Part shown: piece after piece, positions 8,553 to 16,661 of the stretch
How positions within the stretch are numbered: the stretch's first letter is position 1
How the letters are laid out: every line of letters begins with the position of its first letter
NCBI GenBank assembly: GCA_026709535.1
Contig: JAPOST010000125.1
Span: 1 to 41,480, forward strand
DNA: 41,480 nt
Reading direction: 5' to 3'
DNA from: Rhodospirillaceae bacterium
GTDB lineage: Bacteria > Pseudomonadota > Alphaproteobacteria > Bin65
Program-made: the position numbers and the translations under genes
Notes under the pieces: generated by a model
The model's database searches: none
Told to the model about the DNA's origin: nothing
Seen by the model: the letters and a program-made list of their open reading frames with translations, nothing else

Positions 8553-9811
8553 CCGCAATCGTAGCGTTCGATCAAGATTGTCGTAGTCGCAATTGCTATG
8601 ATCTGGACAGTGTCCGAGCTGATTTTCCGATCCTTTCACGTACCGTTTACGACAAGCCGCTGCGCTTTTTGGATAACGGAGCTAGCGCTCAGAAACCCCG
8701 AGCGGTGATTGATGCCATCAAGAACAGCTATACGAGCGAATATGCCAACGTGCACCGCGGTGCCCATTTCCTCAGTGGAGCAGCCACGGAAGCCTACGAA
8801 GGCGTTCGCGAAAAGGTAGCGTCCCTTCTGAATGCGTCTTCACCTGATACAATCGTATTCACCAAGAACGTGACCGAAGCGATTAATCTGGTTGCCTTTT
8901 CCTGGGCCGAAACATTCCTTGATGCAGGGGATGAAATCGTGATTACCGAGATGGAGCATCACGCCAATATCGTGCCTTGGCAGATTCTGAAAGAGCGCAA
9001 GGGGCTCATTCTCAGAATTGCGCCGGTCGAAGATGACGGTCGTTTCGACCTCGACCGGTTTGCCGCTATCCTGAACGATCACACAAAACTGGTTTCAGTA
9101 CCTCATGTGTCGAATGTCTTGGGCACGGTCGTGCCAATTGCTGAGGTGACGCGGCTGGCCAAGGAGAAGGGCGCATGCGTCCTGATCGACGGCGCTCAGG
9201 GCATCGTTCATCAAGCCGTCGATGTTCAGGCCCTGGGTTGCGATTTCTATGCCTTCACCGGTCACAAACTTTACGGACCAACCGGTATCGGGGTGCTGTA
9301 TGGTAAAACGGAGCGGTTAGTCTCGATGCCACCGTGGCAGGGCGGCGGCGACATGATTGAAACGGTTTCATTCAACGGCTCTGTCTATGCCGAGCCGCCC
9401 ATGCGCTTCGAAGCGGGGACGCCGCCCTTTGTTCAAGCAATCGGATTGGGCGCCGCAATCGACTATGTACAAGGGATTGGCATCGACGCCATCGATGCTC
9501 ACGAGCAGTACCTGCGGGACTACGCCTTTGATGCGCTACGGGACGTTCCGGACGTGCGGCTGATCGGCGAGGATCCAACGAAGGCGGCTATTATGTCATT
9601 CATCGTCGACGGGATTCATTCGATGGATGTCGGCGCGGTTCTGGACCGGCAAGGTCTGGCTGTACGGGTTGGTCATCACTGTGCTCAACCGCTTATGGCG
9701 CGCATGGGTGTTGAGGCGACGGTTCGAGCATCAATGGCCCTCTACAATACGACGGAAGAAATCGATGCTTTGGCAGCGGGAATCCGCCATGCCCAGAAAT
9801 TGCTGGGGTAA
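8549..9811 (+). CDS. sufS: Cysteine desulfurase SufS
   Basis: SufS is a PLP-dependent group II cysteine desulfurase that removes sulfur from cysteine as a persulfide and passes it to SufE. The 420-residue protein has the cofactor lysine Lys240 in FYAFTGHKLYGPTGIG. The persulfide cysteine is Cys378 in RVGHHCAQPLM, with the RxGHHC motif and short loop of the SufS type. The N-terminal FLDNGASAQKPRAVIDA and TEMEHHANIVPWQ are also standard. I placed the start at ATG 8549, which overlaps the sufD stop (ATGA), rather than eight codons earlier at 8525. sufE begins seven bases downstream. Confidence 0.97.
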   Translation: MTAIVAFDQDCRSRNCYDLDSVRADFPILSRTVYDKPLRFLDNGASAQKPRAVIDAIKNSYTSEYANVHRGAHFLSGAATEAYEGVREKVASLLNASSPDTIVFTKNVTEAINLVAFSWAETFLDAGDEIVITEMEHHANIVPWQILKERKGLILRIAPVEDDGRFDLDRFAAILNDHTKLVSVPHVSNVLGTVVPIAEVTRLAKEKGACVLIDGAQGIVHQAVDVQALGCDFYAFTGHKLYGPTGIGVLYGKTERLVSMPPWQGGGDMIETVSFNGSVYAEPPMRFEAGTPPFVQAIGLGAAIDYVQGIGIDAIDAHEQYLRDYAFDALRDVPDVRLIGEDPTKAAIMSFIVDGIHSMDVGAVLDRQGLAVRVGHHCAQPLMARMGVEATVRASMALYNTTEEIDALAAGIRHAQKLLG

Positions 9812-9818
9812 ATCTCGG

Positions 9819-10241
9819 ATGGATTTGAGTACTTACGAGACCTATGCGGAAACGCTTGAAGAACTGGATGACGAGATGCGCTTCGAATATATCCTCGACA
9901 TCGCCAAGAAGAAGCGGGCCAAGCCATTTCCCGAAGAGGCAATGGACGATGCACACCTTATGCACGGCTGTCTGTCCAAGGTCTGGATCCTGCACGACGA
10001 ACAGGCGGGTCGGCATTACTTTCGCGGTCACTCCGACGCTGCAATCGTTGAGGGCCTCGTCGCCGTGATGACCGACTCCTTCAGCGGGCTGACCACGGGC
10101 GAGTTGGCGCAAATCAAGCTGGATCACGTACGCCGGCTTAATCTCGGCGCGCTCACGACACAGCGACAGGTTGGCATGATGGCGATGTTGAAGCATATCC
10201 AGAAACTGGCGGGTGCCAGGGCCGGTATCCAGGCAGCCTGA
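9819..10241 (+). CDS. sufE: Sulfur acceptor protein SufE
   Basis: SufE accepts the persulfide sulfur from SufS, stimulates the desulfurase and hands sulfur to SufB. The 140-residue product is the normal length. The active cysteine is Cys51 in HLMHGCLSKVWI, the same residue number as in E. coli SufE. The later segment FRGHSDAAIVEGLVAVMTDSFSG is the conserved SufE fold signature. The start MDLSTYETYAETLEELDDEM was chosen because it aligns with the family; the open frame itself extends far upstream inside sufS. The presence of SufE (not a SufU/IscU-type protein) shows the SufSE sulfur-transfer route. sufT follows after three bases. Confidence 0.94.
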   Translation: MDLSTYETYAETLEELDDEMRFEYILDIAKKKRAKPFPEEAMDDAHLMHGCLSKVWILHDEQAGRHYFRGHSDAAIVEGLVAVMTDSFSGLTTGELAQIKLDHVRRLNLGALTTQRQVGMMAMLKHIQKLAGARAGIQAA

Positions 10242-10244
10242 ACT

Positions 10245-10664
10245 ATGACCGATCTGCCCAAATCAACCACGCAAGGGCCGGGATTATCCGACTTCATGGG
10301 CAATACCGTCCGAGAAGGGCTGACCGCCATTGCCGGTGCACCTCTTGAGACGTCAGGCGGGCGTGTTGACCGAGAAAAAGTTATTGATGCGCTCAAAACC
10401 GTTCACGATCCGGAAATCCCGGTCAACATCTACGACCTTGGTCTGATCTACGAGGCAAACCGGAAGCTGAATGGCGATGTAGACATCACAATGACTCTGA
10501 CGGCTCCGCATTGTCCGGTTGCCGGCGAACTCCCTCAGGAAGTTGCCAACGCCGTCGCCGCCGTTGCCGGCGTTGGCAAGGTTTGCGTCAAGTTGACTTG
10601 GTCGCCGCCATGGACGCCTGACAACATGACCGATGACGCGAAATTCATTCTGGACATTTTTTGA
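10245..10664 (+). CDS. sufT: SufT, MIP18/DUF59-family Fe-S assembly protein
   Basis: A 139-residue protein with a C-terminal DUF59/MIP18 domain (about residues 42-139) containing VHDPEIPVNIYDLGLIYE and MTLTAPHCPVAGELP. The cysteine in TAPHCPVA is the conserved family cysteine. The first 40 residues are low-complexity and probably flexible. SufT-type proteins are auxiliary Fe-S maturation factors associated with SUF operons and support cluster delivery under high demand; the exact step is not settled. It sits three bases after sufE and 82 bases before sufA, on the same strand, clearly as part of the operon. Confidence 0.9.
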   Translation: MTDLPKSTTQGPGLSDFMGNTVREGLTAIAGAPLETSGGRVDREKVIDALKTVHDPEIPVNIYDLGLIYEANRKLNGDVDITMTLTAPHCPVAGELPQEVANAVAAVAGVGKVCVKLTWSPPWTPDNMTDDAKFILDIF

Positions 10665-10746
10665 AGAGACCGAACGTCGGCTACAGTCGCAAGAAACTGG
10701 AAAGCCTCTTGATGGCGTATTACCTAACCGTTAGGAGTTTACGATC

Positions 10747-11082
10747 ATGGTGCCTCAAGTGATCACGTTGACAGATCGTGCCGCCGACCAGGCCAAGGCC
10801 CTGATTGCGGAGGCCGATGACGATGTTCTCGGTCTGCGTGTCGGTGTGAAATCCACGGGCTGTTCCGGCATGAGCTATTACGTGGAATACGCCAAAGAGC
10901 AGAAGAAGTTTGAGGACGTCGTTGAAGACAAGGGCGTCAAGATCTTCGTTGAGCCGTCAGCAACGATGTTCCTGTTCGGTAGCGAGATGGATTGGATCGA
11001 AGATCGCTTCAATGCGCGGTTCGACTTTAGCAATCCGAACGAAAAAGGCCGGTGCGGTTGTGGTGAATCCTTCACTATTTGA
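10747..11082 (+). CDS. sufA: A-type Fe-S carrier protein SufA/IscA
   Basis: An A-type carrier that receives newly built clusters from the scaffold and transfers them to target proteins. The 111-residue product has the three invariant cysteines of the HesB/IscA fold: Cys39 (GVKSTGCSGMSY), then Cys103 and Cys105 in the C-terminal GRCGCGESF. The segment MDWIEDRFNARFDFSNPNEK is typical. An AGGAG ribosome binding site lies 9 bases upstream of the ATG. Position within the suf operon argues for SufA rather than ErpA, although sequence alone does not separate the subfamilies cleanly. Confidence 0.92.
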   Translation: MVPQVITLTDRAADQAKALIAEADDDVLGLRVGVKSTGCSGMSYYVEYAKEQKKFEDVVEDKGVKIFVEPSATMFLFGSEMDWIEDRFNARFDFSNPNEKGRCGCGESFTI

Positions 11083-11146
11083 CGGCCGCTGCCCGACACT
11101 TCCTAAAATCTGCATCCCGACGTTTCAGAACGTTGATCGCGCAATC

Positions 11147-11476
11147 ATGACCAAAGTTACCTTCATAGAGCGGAACGGGAAGCCGAAGGTCATCGACGCT
11201 AAGGAGGGGCAGAGCCTGTTGGAAATCGCTTGGGACAATGAAGTCGATATCGAAGGTGCATGCGAGGGATCTATGGCTTGCGCCACATGCCATGTCATTG
11301 TCGATGCGGCCTGGTTTTCGATGCTGCCCGCGCCGTCGGAGGACGAGAAAGACATGCTGGACCTGGCCTACGACATCCAGAAGACATCGCGCCTCGGTTG
11401 CCAGATAACGATGACCGACGCTTTGGATGGTTTGGTTGTCAGGTTGCCCAGGGATGTCCGGAAAATGCTGCTGTAA
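11147..11476 (+). CDS. fdx: [2Fe-2S] ferredoxin, adrenodoxin/Isc type
   Basis: A 109-residue ferredoxin with the vertebrate/ISC-type [2Fe-2S] ligand pattern: Cys39, Cys45, Cys48 (CEGSMACATC) and Cys85 (SRLGCQITM). In ISC systems this ferredoxin donates electrons for cluster assembly; here it lies 64 bases behind sufA and very likely plays the same part for SUF. The start at ATG 11147 gives MTKVTFIERNGKPKVIDA, the normal N-terminus, although the frame is open further upstream into sufA. Its stop codon is immediately followed by the tenA ATG with no intervening base. Confidence 0.93.
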   Translation: MTKVTFIERNGKPKVIDAKEGQSLLEIAWDNEVDIEGACEGSMACATCHVIVDAAWFSMLPAPSEDEKDMLDLAYDIQKTSRLGCQITMTDALDGLVVRLPRDVRKMLL

Positions 11477-12169
11477 ATGATCGTGCAATATGACGGCTTA
11501 CTCTTCAACGCACTGCGGGATGGCACGGGGCCAGATTGGCAGAAATATGTCGACCATGCGTTCGTCCAAAGGATTGCCGATGGGTCACTGCCGGAAGCTG
11601 CATTTCGGTACTACCTGATTCAGGATTACCTCTTTCTCATCCATTTCTCCCGCGCATGGGCGTTGGCCGCCTACAAGGCCGAAACGCTTTACGACATCAT
11701 AGCGGCCTCGGAAATTCTGAACGGTATTTCCAATGCCGAGATGGCGCTACACGTAGAATTCTGCCGCAGCTGGGGTCTGACCGAAGCCGATATGGAGGCT
11801 GCCCCCGAGGCACCGGCATGCTTGGCTTATACCCGCTATGTCTTGGAAACCGGCTTGCGCGGTGATCTGCTCGACCTACACATTGCGCTCGCGCCCTGTG
11901 TCGTCGGATACGGAGAGATTGGCCATGCCTTGGGATCTGCCGTTGTCGTGCCGGGCAATCCTTATCAGCCCTGGATCGAATTGTATGCTGGCGACGAGTA
12001 CCAGAAGGTGGCGCAGAGCGCAGTGACGGCTTTGGATGATTTATGGGCGCGCCGTGGTTCCGAGGCGCGAAGGGCGTCAGCGCAGCGAATTTTTTCGGAG
12101 GCTACGCGCCTGGAGATCAGTTTCTGGCAAATGGGTCTGGACGAAACCCGATTGGAAACGACGCGCTAG
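11477..12169 (+). CDS. tenA: TenA-family protein (aminopyrimidine aminohydrolase / thiaminase II-like)
   Basis: A 230-residue all-helical protein of the TenA/thiaminase II family, which hydrolyses aminopyrimidine breakdown products of thiamine for salvage. Features are FRYYLIQDYLFLIHFSRAWALAA (about residues 43-65), with the Asp50 position used in substrate binding, the nucleophile candidate Cys141 in LAPCVVGYGEIGHAL, and Glu213 in EATRLEISFWQM near the C-terminus. These match the catalytic Cys and Glu of B. subtilis TenA, so the enzyme looks active. The ATG directly abuts the ferredoxin stop codon, so it is translated as the last gene of the suf operon. No thiamine biosynthesis gene is nearby, and the physiological link to Fe-S assembly is unclear. 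Confidence 0.88.
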   Translation: MIVQYDGLLFNALRDGTGPDWQKYVDHAFVQRIADGSLPEAAFRYYLIQDYLFLIHFSRAWALAAYKAETLYDIIAASEILNGISNAEMALHVEFCRSWGLTEADMEAAPEAPACLAYTRYVLETGLRGDLLDLHIALAPCVVGYGEIGHALGSAVVVPGNPYQPWIELYAGDEYQKVAQSAVTALDDLWARRGSEARRASAQRIFSEATRLEISFWQMGLDETRLETTR

Positions 12170-12496
12170 AAATGTCGGACAATCAGGCGCTTGCCGTTCA
12201 AGATACTGGCAGGCGCACATCCTTCATCGGTGCTGCTTGATACAGACAATCGCTCGGGAGCCGGCGGTTCTCAGGAACCGACGGACGTGTCAGAACAGAC
12301 CAGCCGCCGAATGTTAATGGTTTCTGCGGCCGCGGCCTCAGGGACGACAAGCTTGGCCAGTTTTAACAGTCAAGAGAAGGCTTCCTGGGGTAATGAAACG
12401 GCGGTATACTTTTTAGTAGTCGTGCAACAGCTGCCACGCAGTCTCATACGAGCGACAATGGCATTGCGGCGCAAAGTCTTCACTCCCTACTGACCC
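12170..12496. other. Intergenic stretch after the suf operon
   Basis: No recognisable gene. A hairpin CGGTTC-tcag-GAACCG at 12265-12280 could end the suf operon transcript but lacks a T-run. A plus-strand frame from about 12291 reads EQTSRRMLMVSAAAASGTTSLA, superficially like a Tat signal, but it leads into nothing recognisable and is probably chance. Confidence 0.4.
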
Positions 12497-12525
12497 TTGA
12501 ACCGTTGTGGAGCGGGACTTATACC
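12497..12525 (+). promoter_or_regulatory. Sigma-70-type promoter for tRNA-Leu (and possibly tig)
   Basis: TTGAAC (12497-12502) and TATACC (12520-12525) are separated by exactly 17 bases. The -10 box ends about 70 bases upstream of the tRNA, leaving room for a short leader. This is the best-looking promoter in the window by sequence. Confidence 0.55.
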
Positions 12526-12594
12526 GACTTGTTGCGCTGGAAGCGCGCCTGTGATCTCACTCAGGAGCGAGTAACTTGGGGGCATTGTGATCAC

Positions 12595-12679
12595 GCGGGC
12601 GTGGCGGAATTGGTAGACGCGCTGGTTTTAGGTACCAGTGACGAAAGTCGTGTGGGTTCAAGTCCCTCCGCCCGCACCA
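12595..12679 (+). tRNA. tRNA-Leu (anticodon UAG)
   Basis: The 85-base sequence folds as a class II tRNA. Acceptor arms GCGGGCG (12595-12601) and CGCCCGC (12669-12675) pair perfectly and are followed by an encoded ACCA (12676-12679). The D-arm region has GTGGCGGAATTGGTAGACGC, typical of leucine tRNAs. The anticodon stem CTGGT/ACCAG encloses the loop TTTAGGT, giving anticodon TAG. A long variable arm (TGACGAAAGTCGT) and the T-arm loop GGTTCAAGTCC complete the structure. The gene lies 72 bases upstream of tig. Confidence 0.96.
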
Positions 12680-12751
12680 TTCGGACTCAACAACGACGCA
12701 CTGACCGGACCGGTTGACTGCCCCGGATCGGCAAATTGGGAACGCCGAAGT

Positions 12752-14122
12752 ATGCAGGTAACGGAAACAGCGGCCGAAGGCCTGAAGCGTGAGTACAAAA
12801 TTTCGATACCCGCTTCCGATATTAATGGAAAAATGACTACCCGCCTCAACGAGGTGGGCAAGGACTTGCAATTGCCTGGCTTCCGCCGGGGCAAGGCACC
12901 CCTGCAGGTGCTGAGACAGCGATTGGGCAAATCCCTCATGGGCGAGGTGCTGGAGCAGGCCGTCCAAGAAAGCGTGACCAAGACGCTGGAGGAAAAAAAC
13001 CTGAAACCTGCCACGCAGCCAAAGGTAGAGATAGACAATTTCGAAGATGGCAGCGATCTCGAATATACCATGTCGCTGGAGATCCTGCCGGACCTGCAGG
13101 TGATGGATCTCAAATCCATCAAGCTTGAACGGCTGAAGGTGCCGGTTACTGACGATGCCGTTGACGAGGCCGTCAATACGTTTGCCGGGACCCGGCAGGA
13201 TACTGAGGCGGCGCCGAAGACGCACAAGGCATTGGTCGGGGACGTGGCGATAATCGACTTTCAGGGCAAGGTCGATGGCAAGCCGTTCGATGGCGGCGCC
13301 GCCGAAGGGCATCACCTCAAGTTGGGGTCCAAAACCTTCGTCCCCGGCTTTGATGATCAGCTGATTGGGGCTAAGGCCGGAGACAGGAAGGAAGTGAAAA
13401 TCACTTTCCCCGAGGACTATCAATCGACCGATCTTGCCGGCAAGGAGGCAATTTTTGAAGTTACAGTCAACGAAGTTCGTATCGGCAAGCTGCCAGAAAT
13501 TGACGACGAGTTCGCCAAATCAGTTGGTGCGGAGGATCTGAAATCGCTTAAGCAGGCAGTGCGAAGCGACATCGAGCAAAACTATGATGGCCTGACGCGT
13601 ACTCGCTTGAAGCGTGATCTACTGGATGTCCTGGCTGACAATCATGACTTCGAAGTACCCCCGGGCATGGTTGAGACAGAGTACGACGCTATCTGGCAAC
13701 ACTATGAAGAGCGTAAGACGCAGAACCAGTTGGATGAGGATGAGAAGAAGAAATCCGAAGATGTTCTGAGGGAGGAATACCGCGATATCGCTGTGCGTCG
13801 CGTACGCCTGGGTCTGATTCTGAGCGAGATCGGTGCCACTCAGAATATCAAGGTTTCCAATGAAGAGGTTAATCGCGCCATCATCGATGAAGCGCAACGA
13901 TTCAAGGGACGGGAGCGAGAGGTGATGGAATTCTATCAGAAGAACTCTCAGGTCCGAGACGGCATTCGAGCCCCTCTTTATGAAGAAAAGGTGATCGACT
14001 ACATCGTCGAACTGGCCAGTGTCTCCGACAAAGAAGTGACCTTGGAAGAGGTCATTGCTGAGCCTGAGGAAACGATACAGCAGAATCCAAGCCCGACAAA
14101 GGCCAGTAAATCGAAGAAATAG
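12752..14122 (+). CDS. tig: Trigger factor, ribosome-associated chaperone
   Basis: Trigger factor binds the ribosome exit tunnel and shields nascent chains. The 456-residue protein has the ribosome-binding N-domain with LQLPGFRRGKAPLQVLRQR (canonical GFRxGKxP, about residues 43-52) and a central FKBP-type prolyl isomerase domain (VGDVAIIDFQGKVDGKPFDGG through GKEAIFEVTVNEV, about residues 160-245). The long helical C-domain ends in a polar tail. The start MQVTETAAEGLKREYKISI is the family N-terminus; the open frame runs upstream through the tRNA but is not coding there. It opens the proteostasis cluster tig-clpP-clpX-lon, an order common in Proteobacteria. Confidence 0.96.
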   Translation: MQVTETAAEGLKREYKISIPASDINGKMTTRLNEVGKDLQLPGFRRGKAPLQVLRQRLGKSLMGEVLEQAVQESVTKTLEEKNLKPATQPKVEIDNFEDGSDLEYTMSLEILPDLQVMDLKSIKLERLKVPVTDDAVDEAVNTFAGTRQDTEAAPKTHKALVGDVAIIDFQGKVDGKPFDGGAAEGHHLKLGSKTFVPGFDDQLIGAKAGDRKEVKITFPEDYQSTDLAGKEAIFEVTVNEVRIGKLPEIDDEFAKSVGAEDLKSLKQAVRSDIEQNYDGLTRTRLKRDLLDVLADNHDFEVPPGMVETEYDAIWQHYEERKTQNQLDEDEKKKSEDVLREEYRDIAVRRVRLGLILSEIGATQNIKVSNEEVNRAIIDEAQRFKGREREVMEFYQKNSQVRDGIRAPLYEEKVIDYIVELASVSDKEVTLEEVIAEPEETIQQNPSPTKASKSKK

Positions 14123-14294
14123 GCTATGGTTCGGCCAGATAATTTGCCAGATCGTACACCCTACCGGTGACGCCCGATTGGTGATGGAGATTTGGAACTG
14201 GCAGTAGGGAATAGGCAGCCCTATGTATGGGCTCCAGCTGCAGGCGGCGAAGGAAACCTAAGGAACCAAGGGGTTCTATCAAACAGAGAGCAAG

Positions 14295-14936
14295 ATGCAC
14301 GATCCGGTTGATCTATACATGAATACGCTTGTTCCGATGGTCGTTGAGCAGACTAACAGGGGCGAGCGCGCTTACGATATCTATTCACGCCTGCTAAAGG
14401 AGCGAATCGTCTTCATTACCGGCGGGATTGAGGATCATATGTCTTCGCTGGTCTGTGCCCAGCTTTTGTTTCTGGAGGCGGACAATCCCACCAAGGACAT
14501 TTCGATCTATATCAACTCGCCGGGCGGAATCGTTACATCTGGCCTGTCCGTCTACGACACGATGCAATACATTCGTCCGGAAGTGTCGACCGTCTGCGTC
14601 GGTCAGGCAGCCTCAATGGGCTCCCTGATCCTTGCAGCCGGCGCAAAGGGCAAGCGATTTGCGCTTCCTAATGCGAGGATCATGATCCATCAGCCGTCAG
14701 GGGGATTCCAGGGTCAAGCCACCGACATCGAGATCCATGCCAAAGAGATACTTGCGGTCCGCGCGCGTCTGAACGACATTTATGTCGAACATACTGGTCA
14801 GGATCTGAATGTCATCGAAGAAGCAATGGAGCGCGACCGTTTTCTGACACCGGAAGAAGCTGAGAACTTTGGCCTGATTGATGATGTTGTGAATAGCCGC
14901 CCAGAAGAGACAGATGATGACGGTGATGGTTCTTGA
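14295..14936 (+). CDS. clpP: ATP-dependent Clp protease proteolytic subunit
   Basis: ClpP forms the tetradecameric serine-protease chamber that degrades substrates unfolded by ClpX. The 213-residue product has the catalytic triad Ser107 ([12 protein letters not shown]), His132 ([11 protein letters not shown]) and Asp181 ([12 protein letters not shown]). The Ser-His spacing of 25 residues equals that of E. coli ClpP. The N-terminus [27 protein letters not shown] is typical and the short propeptide is about a dozen residues. It lies 172 bases after tig and 241 bases before clpX, on the same strand. Confidence 0.97.
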   Translation: MHDPVDLYMNTLVPMVVEQTNRGERAYDIYSRLLKERIVFITGGIEDHMSSLVCAQLLFLEADNPTKDISIYINSPGGIVTSGLSVYDTMQYIRPEVSTVCVGQAASMGSLILAAGAKGKRFALPNARIMIHQPSGGFQGQATDIEIHAKEILAVRARLNDIYVEHTGQDLNVIEEAMERDRFLTPEEAENFGLIDDVVNSRPEETDDDGDGS

Positions 14937-15177
14937 TCGTCAACCAGCAAACCGGCTATGACGCTGGCTTTTCGCCATCCTGCTGAAGTCTCGGCGCGAC
15001 CTTGACGAGGGCAGTTGTGGCGCCGCTTGCCGCAGGCAGGATTCAAACTGGCCATCTGGCGACCGCAACGCTAACATGTTGATGTTTCTGGTGGCAAGCA
15101 TCAGCGTTGATATTGAAGGCCGGGGCGATTGATCCAGATGAGTGATCGCGAGTTGATCCAGACAGGGCCTAGAATCG

Positions 15178-16443
15178 ATGAGTAAGTCCGGGAACGGCGA
15201 TTCGAAAAATACGCTTTACTGCTCTTTCTGCGGAAAGAGCCAGCATGAGGTCAGGAAGCTTATTGCCGGTCCGACGGTGTTCATCTGCGATGAATGCGTC
15301 GAACTCTGTATGGATATCATCCGCGAAGAAAACAAGTCGAACGTTGTCAAAAGTAGCGACGGTGTACCGACGCCACTGGAAATCAATGAGGTTTTGGACG
15401 ATTACGTGATTGGTCAGCACCATGCAAAGCGCGTGCTGTCGGTCGCGGTGCACAACCACTACAAGCGTTTGGCTCATGGCGCGCAGTCAAATGGTGTCGA
15501 ACTGGCGAAGTCGAATATCTTGCTGGTGGGACCGACAGGCTGTGGAAAGACGCTGCTGGCGCAGACACTGGCGCGCATCATTGACGTACCCTTCACGATG
15601 GCCGATGCAACGACCCTGACTGAAGCGGGCTATGTCGGCGAGGATGTGGAGAACATCATCCTGAAGCTGTTGCAGGTCGCGGACTACAATGTCGAGCGGA
15701 CCCAGCGTGGTATTGTCTACATTGACGAGGTCGACAAGATCAGCCGCAAGGCCGATAATCCGTCGATCACCCGTGATGTGTCAGGTGAGGGTGTTCAGCA
15801 GGCGCTGTTGAAGATCATGGAAGGTACGGTTGCCTCGGTACCGCCCCAGGGTGGCCGCAAGCACCCTCAGCAGGAATTTCTGCAGGTCGATACCACCAAC
15901 ATACTCTTTATCTGCGGCGGCGCCTTCTCTGGTTTGGAGAAGATTATCTCTTCCCGCGGTCAGAGCAACTCCATTGGCTTTGGTGCTGACGTTCGTCCGC
16001 CCGACGAGCGCAAGACCGGCGAGGTGTTGCGAGAACTTGAGCCGGAAGACCTTTTGAAGTTCGGGCTGATCCCGGAATTTGTCGGTCGCCTCCCGGTAAT
16101 TGCTACTCTGGAGGATCTGGACGAGACGGCGCTGGTTCGAATTTTGACCGAACCGAAGAACGCCTTGGTCAAGCAATACCAGCGGCTTTTCGATATGGAA
16201 GGTGCCAAGCTCAGCTTTACCGAAGACGCCTTGGGAGCGATCGCTTGCAAGGCGATTGCGCGGAAGACCGGCGCGCGTGGCCTGCGGTCGATCATGGAAA
16301 ACATTCTGCTCGATTCGATGTTCGACCTACCAGGTAATGATCGCATTGAAGAAGTAGCCATCAGCCGGGAAGTAGTCGAAGGCGGCGCGCAACCGTTGTT
16401 GCTTTATGCTGAGCGGAGCGCGGAAGCCAGCGTCAGCGCCTAA
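15178..16443 (+). CDS. clpX: Clp protease ATP-binding subunit ClpX
   Basis: ClpX is the AAA+ unfoldase that recognises substrates and feeds them into ClpP. The 421-residue protein begins with the zinc-binding dimerisation domain, with four cysteines at residues 15, 18, 37 and 40 (CSFCGK and [10 protein letters not shown]). Walker A is GPTGCGKT (residues 118-125). Further ClpX marks are [17 protein letters not shown] (pore region) and [13 protein letters not shown] (Walker B). An IGF-type loop, SNSIGFGAD, is the ClpP-docking element, so ClpX should engage the neighbouring ClpP. The C-terminal sensor-2 segment has [12 protein letters not shown]. Confidence 0.98.
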   Translation: MSKSGNGDSKNTLYCSFCGKSQHEVRKLIAGPTVFICDECVELCMDIIREENKSNVVKSSDGVPTPLEINEVLDDYVIGQHHAKRVLSVAVHNHYKRLAHGAQSNGVELAKSNILLVGPTGCGKTLLAQTLARIIDVPFTMADATTLTEAGYVGEDVENIILKLLQVADYNVERTQRGIVYIDEVDKISRKADNPSITRDVSGEGVQQALLKIMEGTVASVPPQGGRKHPQQEFLQVDTTNILFICGGAFSGLEKIISSRGQSNSIGFGADVRPPDERKTGEVLRELEPEDLLKFGLIPEFVGRLPVIATLEDLDETALVRILTEPKNALVKQYQRLFDMEGAKLSFTEDALGAIACKAIARKTGARGLRSIMENILLDSMFDLPGNDRIEEVAISREVVEGGAQPLLLYAERSAEASVSA

Positions 16444-16661
16444 GGCTTCCCTGCCGTTGGCTGGGGCTGCTGAAATGCCCTCTGGAAACGGGCTTTCTTG
16501 GGTCTATCTGCTTTAGGCATGGATGCGTCGCCAACTATTGAATGCGGGTGTCCAGGACGCCAGATATTGTCCATTGGACAAACGCCAATACGTCGACTTG
16601 TCAAGCTAGTTGCGGTTGTTGCCACTTCCCGGGGCAATCGCCAACCGTTCAGGTGAATCAG

